This document shows positions 60,072 through 64,000 of a stretch of DNA of 64,000 nucleotides, piece after piece. How positions within the stretch are numbered: position 1 is the first letter of the stretch; each line of letters begins with the position of its first letter. Under the pieces are notes generated by a model. It ran no database searches, was not told the DNA's origin, and saw only the letters and a list, made by a program, of their open reading frames with translations. The position numbers were made by a program, and so were the translations under genes. The stretch is from Andreesenia angusta. Its GTDB lineage: Bacteria > Bacillota > Clostridia > Tissierellales > Gottschalkiaceae. The stretch covers positions 124,001-188,000 of the forward strand of contig NZ_MKIE01000001.1 in NCBI RefSeq assembly GCF_001855385.1. The letters run 5' to 3'.

Positions 60072-61823
60072 CTACTCTCCTATTTTTGTAATATTAGCCA
60101 CGTTTTCAACCGAAGGTTCTTCAAGCCAAGGTATCCCTATGAAGTTTCCTTCGCTTAAACTCCCCACTTCCTCTATCCACTGCTTCTCAGCCTTCGCCCT
60201 GGACATAAGCATAGGGCTCTCTGTATCTGTCATAGACAGGCACTGGTTCACAATCCACCACTTGTTGTTTATTCCGGCTCGCTCTAGATCTTCGCGAAGT
60301 CTTTTGGCTTCAAAGAAAGGTGTCGCTTCCGGTAGAGTCACAATTACGACCTCCGTCTGGTTTTCATCCCTAAGTCTTGGAAGCAGCCTCTGTATTGAAA
60401 CAGGAGTCTCCCCTCTTGTTCTCTGCACCTCTTTATGGTAGCTTTCTGTAGAGTCTAAAAGCAAAAGAGTATGTCCTGTAGGGGCTGTGTCTATTACCAC
60501 AACTTCACTTTCTGCCTTGTCCACAATCTCTGCAAACGCCCTGAAAAGAGCTATTTCCTGGGTGCACGGCGAACGGAGGTCTTCCTCTATATACTCTATA
60601 TCTTCCTCGCTGGCCATATTGTCTCTGGCCTTTTGGAGCACTTCGTCTCTGTAATGCTTCAGCTCCTGCTCTTCATCTATCTCTACCAGCTTTACATTCT
60701 CCGCATTCTCTATCACGTACTTGAGGTGGTATGCAGGGTCTGTAGAAGTCAGTGTCACTTTTACACCTTTATCTGCAAGAGAGAGTGCTATAGCTGCCGC
60801 CGCTGTAGTCTTTCCCACTCCGCCTTTGCCCATGGTGAATATGACCTTTTTCCCTGTTTGATACAGGTCGTCCACAAGTGCATCTATCCGTTTGATATCC
60901 GTTAGCTTCTTGAATTCACTGGCTCCGCTGTAGTCGTCGCTTCTGAAAAAAGCCCTCAAGCTCTCTATTCCCAGTATATTGTAAGATCTAAGCGCTATTT
61001 CAAACTGCTCAAGCTTTTTGAGCCTAGGAGGCATGCTCTCTATTGCATCTTGCTGATTGTCGAAAATCTTTCGGGATATATCGTCCGATACTTCCTTCAG
61101 AACACCGTTCACTATCAGAATTTGATTGTCTATGCCAAGCTCGCTTAGCTCTGTACTTGAACGCTCCGCTTCTGCAAGAGGTGTCGACTCCGGCCTAGAC
61201 ACCAAGACAAGAGTCGTCTTGCTTTTATCTGCAAGGTTGTCCACCGCATTCTTGTACATATCCCTCTTGTCCTCAAGTCCTGCAAGCTGGCCCAAGCACG
61301 AAGCTCCATGAGTGCTCTCGTCTATAAAGCTAGTCCACGCCGAAGGCAGCTCCAGCATCCTGAGTGTGTGCCCTGTAGGTGCAGTGTCGAATATTATATG
61401 GTCGTATTCAGACTCCACCTTCTTGTCGGTTATGAAGCTTGAAAACTGATCAAAAGCCGCTATCTCCACAGTGCAAGATCCTGAAAGCTGCTCTTCCATA
61501 TTGGCTATCGCGATGTCTGGAAGCTTTCCCCTATAAGGTGCTATCACAGACTCCCTGTACTCTCTGGCGGCCTCTTCTGGGTTCAAGTTTGCAACTACAA
61601 GCCCTGGCACATCCTCGATTGCCACACCTTTTCCATCTAGCTCTTTCTCGAATACGTCCTGGAGGTTTGAAGCGGGATCGGTGCTTACAAGCAACACTCG
61701 CTTTCCGCTGTCAGCAAGGTTCACGGCTACAGCGCATGCAGTCGAAGTCTTTCCCACGCCTCCTTTCCCTGTAAAAAACAAGTATTTAGTTGGAACTATA
61801 TTGTCTATATTGAAGTTTTTCAA
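60072..61823 (-). CDS. arsA: Arsenite-stimulated ATPase ArsA
   Basis: The 583-residue protein has two A-type ATPase halves, each with a P-loop (FTGKGGVGKTS at about 17-27 and FTMGKGGVGKTT at about 330-341). The Cys that bind arsenite are in LSGSCTVEI, HGASCLGQL and RSPCTQEIA. It drives Acr3-mediated efflux of arsenite delivered by ArsD. The start is TTG at 61823 with AAGGGGG 8 bases before it. Confidence 0.95.
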   Translation of the reverse strand: MKNFNIDNIVPTKYLFFTGKGGVGKTSTACAVAVNLADSGKRVLLVSTDPASNLQDVFEKELDGKGVAIEDVPGLVVANLNPEEAAREYRESVIAPYRGKLPDIAIANMEEQLSGSCTVEIAAFDQFSSFITDKKVESEYDHIIFDTAPTGHTLRMLELPSAWTSFIDESTHGASCLGQLAGLEDKRDMYKNAVDNLADKSKTTLVLVSRPESTPLAEAERSSTELSELGIDNQILIVNGVLKEVSDDISRKIFDNQQDAIESMPPRLKKLEQFEIALRSYNILGIESLRAFFRSDDYSGASEFKKLTDIKRIDALVDDLYQTGKKVIFTMGKGGVGKTTAAAAIALSLADKGVKVTLTSTDPAYHLKYVIENAENVKLVEIDEEQELKHYRDEVLQKARDNMASEEDIEYIEEDLRSPCTQEIALFRAFAEIVDKAESEVVVIDTAPTGHTLLLLDSTESYHKEVQRTRGETPVSIQRLLPRLRDENQTEVVIVTLPEATPFFEAKRLREDLERAGINNKWWIVNQCLSMTDTESPMLMSRAKAEKQWIEEVGSLSEGNFIGIPWLEEPSVENVANITKIGE

Positions 61824-61842
61824 GTTGAACGCCCCCTTTTGG

Positions 61843-62175
61843 CTAAGATTTTTCAGATTTCAGCAAGTCTTCATCTATTTCTAGAAAAGAACAGATCTCT
61901 TTGTTGCTAGGATAGCTCCCTATCTTCACTATCTCGCCATCCACCGTTGTGACTGGAAGTGACTCCACTCCTTTTTCGTTTATTATCTCGTTTATCTCCT
62001 CATGGACTACAAACTTGTCTGGATTCCCTGAAAGGTTGTACCTAGAAACCCTCACCCCGTTCTTTCTAAGGTTGTTTATTACTGTAGACATCCTGAGTAG
62101 CTCTGGGTCTACCGATGGACCGCATATCCCAGTCGGACAGCACATTGCCGGTTCAAAAATTATCATCTTTTTCAT
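61843..62175 (-). CDS. arsD: Arsenic metallochaperone ArsD
   Basis: The 110-residue protein has the CCPTGIC motif near residue 12-18 of the family and a long helical remainder. The three Cys carry arsenite to ArsA. GGAGG lies 9 bases before the ATG at 62175. It lies between arsR and arsA, each within about 20 bases. Confidence 0.92.
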   Translation of the reverse strand: MKKMIIFEPAMCCPTGICGPSVDPELLRMSTVINNLRKNGVRVSRYNLSGNPDKFVVHEEINEIINEKGVESLPVTTVDGEIVKIGSYPSNKEICSFLEIDEDLLKSEKS

Positions 62176-62177
62176 AT

Positions 62178-62495
62178 TTAGCATCCTCCTCTGTACTTTT
62201 TGCAGACGCAGTCTTCCTTGTCGCTTGTCGTTGCTTTCAGAAAAGACATGGTGTCGTCTATAGTTTCTCTGTTAAGTGTGTACCTCATCCAAGCTCCGTC
62301 CCTTGTGGCATTTACAAGCCCACACTCCGAAAGTATTTTCATGTGGTAGCTAAGCGTCGACTGGGATATGCTGAACTCCTCAAGTATGTCGCAAGCACAC
62401 ATCTCTCCGCAGGACAATATGTCCAGTATCTTAAGCCTAGTTTCATCTGAAATAGCCTTAAACACAGCTATATGTTTTGAATACGCTTTGTCCAT
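62178..62495 (-). CDS. arsR: ArsR-family arsenic repressor
   Basis: The 105-residue protein has ISDETRLKILDILSCGEMCACDIL, with the arsenic-sensing Cys pair in CACD, and a winged helix FSISQSTLSYHMKILSECGLV. C-terminal Cys (DCVCKKYRGGC) may also take part in metal binding. It represses the ars operon until arsenite is present. GGAGGTGG precedes the ATG at 62495. It is first in the operon and follows a strong promoter with dyads. Confidence 0.93.
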   Translation of the reverse strand: MDKAYSKHIAVFKAISDETRLKILDILSCGEMCACDILEEFSISQSTLSYHMKILSECGLVNATRDGAWMRYTLNRETIDDTMSFLKATTSDKEDCVCKKYRGGC

Positions 62496-62560
62496 TTTGT
62501 CCACCTCCCTACATATTCATAAGTTTAAATCATATCGATAAGTTTCGATTTATTGTCTAT

Positions 62561-62589
62561 ATGATATCAACCATATCGAAAGTTGTCAA
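62561..62589 (-). promoter_or_regulatory. ars operon promoter and ArsR operator region
   Basis: TTGACA and TATCAT are 17 bases apart on the minus strand. TTTCGATATG and TTATCGATATG direct repeats, and a dyad ATCGAAAC/TTATCGAT, flank the -10 and are likely ArsR binding sites. Confidence 0.75.
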
Positions 62590-62615
62590 TGTGATTGTTT
62601 GTATTTTTTAGCATA

Positions 62616-62643
62616 CAAAAAGGCCGTCCTAAAAGACGGCCTT
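62616..62643 (-). terminator. Terminator after the thioredoxin-like gene
   Basis: AAGGCCGTC and GACGGCCTT pair perfectly on the minus strand around TTTTAG, followed by TTTTTG. Confidence 0.9.
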
Positions 62644-62658
62644 GATTCTAATCTAGAT

Positions 62659-62892
62659 TTATTTCTGAATAAGTTTCACTATATCCTTTGTCATAAGTAT
62701 TTTTCCAGTAGATACCACTTTCTCGTCTATGACTAGAGCAGGAGTAGACATCACGCCGTATCCGACTATCTCTCCCATGTCCTCGACTTTCACTACTTCA
62801 GCCTCGACACCGGTCTTCTCGATTGCTTCGTTTACATGTTCCAGCAGTAGTCCACATTTCTTGCATCCTGGTCCCAGTACTTTTATTATCAT
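62659..62892 (-). CDS. Small thioredoxin-like redox protein (TM0996/MTH895 family)
   Basis: The 77-residue protein has a thioredoxin-fold CxxC, GPGCKKC (9-13), and the cis-Pro motif in VMSTPALVIDEKVV. Such mini-thioredoxins are encoded next to PF03773 permeases. AGAGAGG lies just before the ATG at 62892. It follows the permease gene by about 28 bases and probably reduces a substrate or the permease Cys pair. Confidence 0.9.
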   Translation of the reverse strand: MIIKVLGPGCKKCGLLLEHVNEAIEKTGVEAEVVKVEDMGEIVGYGVMSTPALVIDEKVVSTGKILMTKDIVKLIQK

Positions 62893-62920
62893 CTTCAACC
62901 TCTCCCTCATACCGAATTTT

Positions 62921-63925
62921 TTATATAAATAGATACCCAAAAACATTGAAAGCATAACCTATAACTACTATTCCAAAGGCCACTATTCCTATGAATATGA
63001 ATAGCAACTTTCTCTTTACGACCCTGTTGAGCATTATCATAGATGGAAGCGAAAGAGCCGTAACCCCCATCATAAACGAAAGCGCCGTACCAATCCCGAC
63101 TCCCTTCCCTACAAGAGCCTCAGCTATAGGTAGCGTTCCAAATATATCTGCATACATTGGTATCCCTACGATTGTGGCAACCAATACTGACCACCATTTG
63201 TCTTCTCCAAGTATCGCCGTTACTACAGGCTCTGGAATATAGTTGTGTATTGCGGCCCCTATCCCCACACCTATCAGAATATAGAGCCAAGCCTTATTGA
63301 TGATAAAGACGACCTGCTCTTTGGCAAAGCTAAGTCTGTCACGCTTAGTGAGCTCCTCCTGTGGAAGTTCCGCTGTCTTGCCTTGATACACAAAGGATTC
63401 GACATACCTCTCGAGCTTCAGTTTGCTTATAAGCCCTCCGCCTATAACAGCAAGTATGAGTCCAACTATAACGTATGCTATGGCTATTTTCCAGTTGAAT
63501 ATGCTCGCAAGCAGTATGACCGATGCCAAGTCCACAAGCGGCGAAGATATAAGAAATGAAAAAGTCACCCCTATAGGGAGTCCTGCGTTTGTGAAACCTA
63601 TAAAGAGCGGAATCGAGGAGCATGAGCAGAACGGCGTCACTGTTCCCAGAAGTGCAGCCAGTGTATTCGCAGTAATTCCGTTGAATCTCCCCAGAATCCG
63701 CTTAGTCTTTTCAGGCGGAAAGTAGCTCTGTATATACGATATTGTGAATATAAGTACCGACAGCAGTATGAATATCTTGGCCACGTCGTATATAAAGAAG
63801 TGGATACTTCCCCCAAGCCTGCTGTCCACATCAAGGCCGAATACATTTTCAACGAGTAGCCTTACAAGGTCGCTGAGCCAAGTCATCTTTAAGAGTGTTT
63901 CGTTTAGCCAGCTGAATATTTCCAT
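62921..63925 (-). CDS. PF03773 permease (ArsP/SO_0444-like)
   Basis: The 334-residue protein has about eight helices with GTVTPFCSCSSIPLFIGF near residue 95, the conserved TPFCSC motif whose Cys bind trivalent arsenicals in ArsP. The second half repeats the fold (GIPMYADIFGTLPIAEAL). Next to the ars operon and a mini-thioredoxin gene, a role in export of organic arsenicals or another thiol-reactive metalloid is likely. AAGGAG lies 8 bases before the ATG at 63925. Confidence 0.88.
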   Translation of the reverse strand: MEIFSWLNETLLKMTWLSDLVRLLVENVFGLDVDSRLGGSIHFFIYDVAKIFILLSVLIFTISYIQSYFPPEKTKRILGRFNGITANTLAALLGTVTPFCSCSSIPLFIGFTNAGLPIGVTFSFLISSPLVDLASVILLASIFNWKIAIAYVIVGLILAVIGGGLISKLKLERYVESFVYQGKTAELPQEELTKRDRLSFAKEQVVFIINKAWLYILIGVGIGAAIHNYIPEPVVTAILGEDKWWSVLVATIVGIPMYADIFGTLPIAEALVGKGVGIGTALSFMMGVTALSLPSMIMLNRVVKRKLLFIFIGIVAFGIVVIGYAFNVFGYLFI

Positions 63926-63930
63926 TTCAA

Positions 63931-64000
63931 TCACTCCTTAAAACTGGATTTCAGGTCTGCATCTATATCTCCGAAGAACGACTTCAATAGTCCGAAAGCT
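63931..64000 (-). CDS. Partial reading frame at the right edge
   Basis: About 22 codons of a frame end at TGA 63931, 6 bases before the permease start, giving a C-terminus with LLKSFFGDIDADLKSSFKE. Another frame ending at TAA nearby cannot be ruled out. It would be the gene before the permease in the same operon. Too short to name. Confidence 0.4.
   Translation of the reverse strand, partial: AFGLLKSFFGDIDADLKSSFKE

Noticed and set aside
1..64000. CRISPR array, tRNA, rRNA, insertion sequences or prophage
   Set aside because: No regular spaced repeats, cloverleaf genes, rRNA sequence, transposase or phage genes were seen on either strand.

Overview
This window looks like a chromosome segment of a strictly anaerobic, low- to mid-GC Firmicute of the Clostridia, in the range of Peptoclostridium or other amino-acid fermenters. 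That placement is an inference. It rests on strong AGGAGG-type ribosome sites, heavy ATA and AGA/AGG codon use, frequent TTG starts, S-layer homology domains, no respiratory genes, and two genes that read through in-frame TGA codons as selenocysteine. No rRNA, tRNA, CRISPR array, insertion sequence or prophage was seen. No gap between genes exceeds about 250 bases.

Layout. 0-1.3 kb: membrane protein operon running off the left edge. 1.4-3.8 kb: selenocysteine peroxiredoxin PrxU with a clear SECIS hairpin, a GlsB-type membrane protein and a DEAD-box helicase. 3.8-8.8 kb (minus): a CMD-family protein, a CAP-domain lipoprotein, a nitroreductase-like protein, an M50 protease with CBS domains, a PPOx-family protein and a methyltransferase. 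8.9-12.1 kb: two diguanylate cyclases with Cys-rich tails and a ferredoxin-like protein. 12.2-22.5 kb (minus): an S-layer-anchored glycosidase-like protein, two ABC export systems, a DUF4349 lipoprotein and a YgjP-like metallopeptidase. 22.6-29 kb: TetR, ABC-F, an MFS transporter, Pit with its PhoU-like partner, a YczE-like protein and MarR. 29-34.4 kb: a large GGDEF-EAL protein, then an NCS2 permease behind a structured leader. 34.5-42.4 kb: UppP, an HD protein, Fe-ADH, GGDEF, a DbpA helicase, HtrA and a cation/proton antiporter. 42.4-48.3 kb (minus): an unknown protein, a CarD/Cys-rich microprotein/DUF2798 operon, and a GlnK-GlnL-like two-component system next to an AGCS symporter.

48.4-52.2 kb is a redox and electrophile-stress island. 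It holds a second selenoprotein (a UxxC peroxiredoxin-like protein that an ordinary gene caller would truncate), an OhrR-like regulator, two nitroreductases, a pirin, and an MhqR-like MarR regulator with a 28-bp perfect palindrome over its own promoter. After a potassium channel, a chemoreceptor, a YeiH/LysR pair and FetAB, the right end (58.4-64 kb) carries an arsenic operon (arsR-arsD-arsA-acr3-arsC) preceded by an ArsP-like permease and a small thioredoxin-like protein.

The main points of interest are the two selenoproteins with the same AGUU SECIS apical loop, and a third in-frame TGA, in the GlnK-like sensor kinase, that lacks such a hairpin. Others are the 44-codon Cys-rich ORF translationally coupled to carD, the MhqR-like operator pair, and the structured leader of the purine/pyrimidine permease gene.
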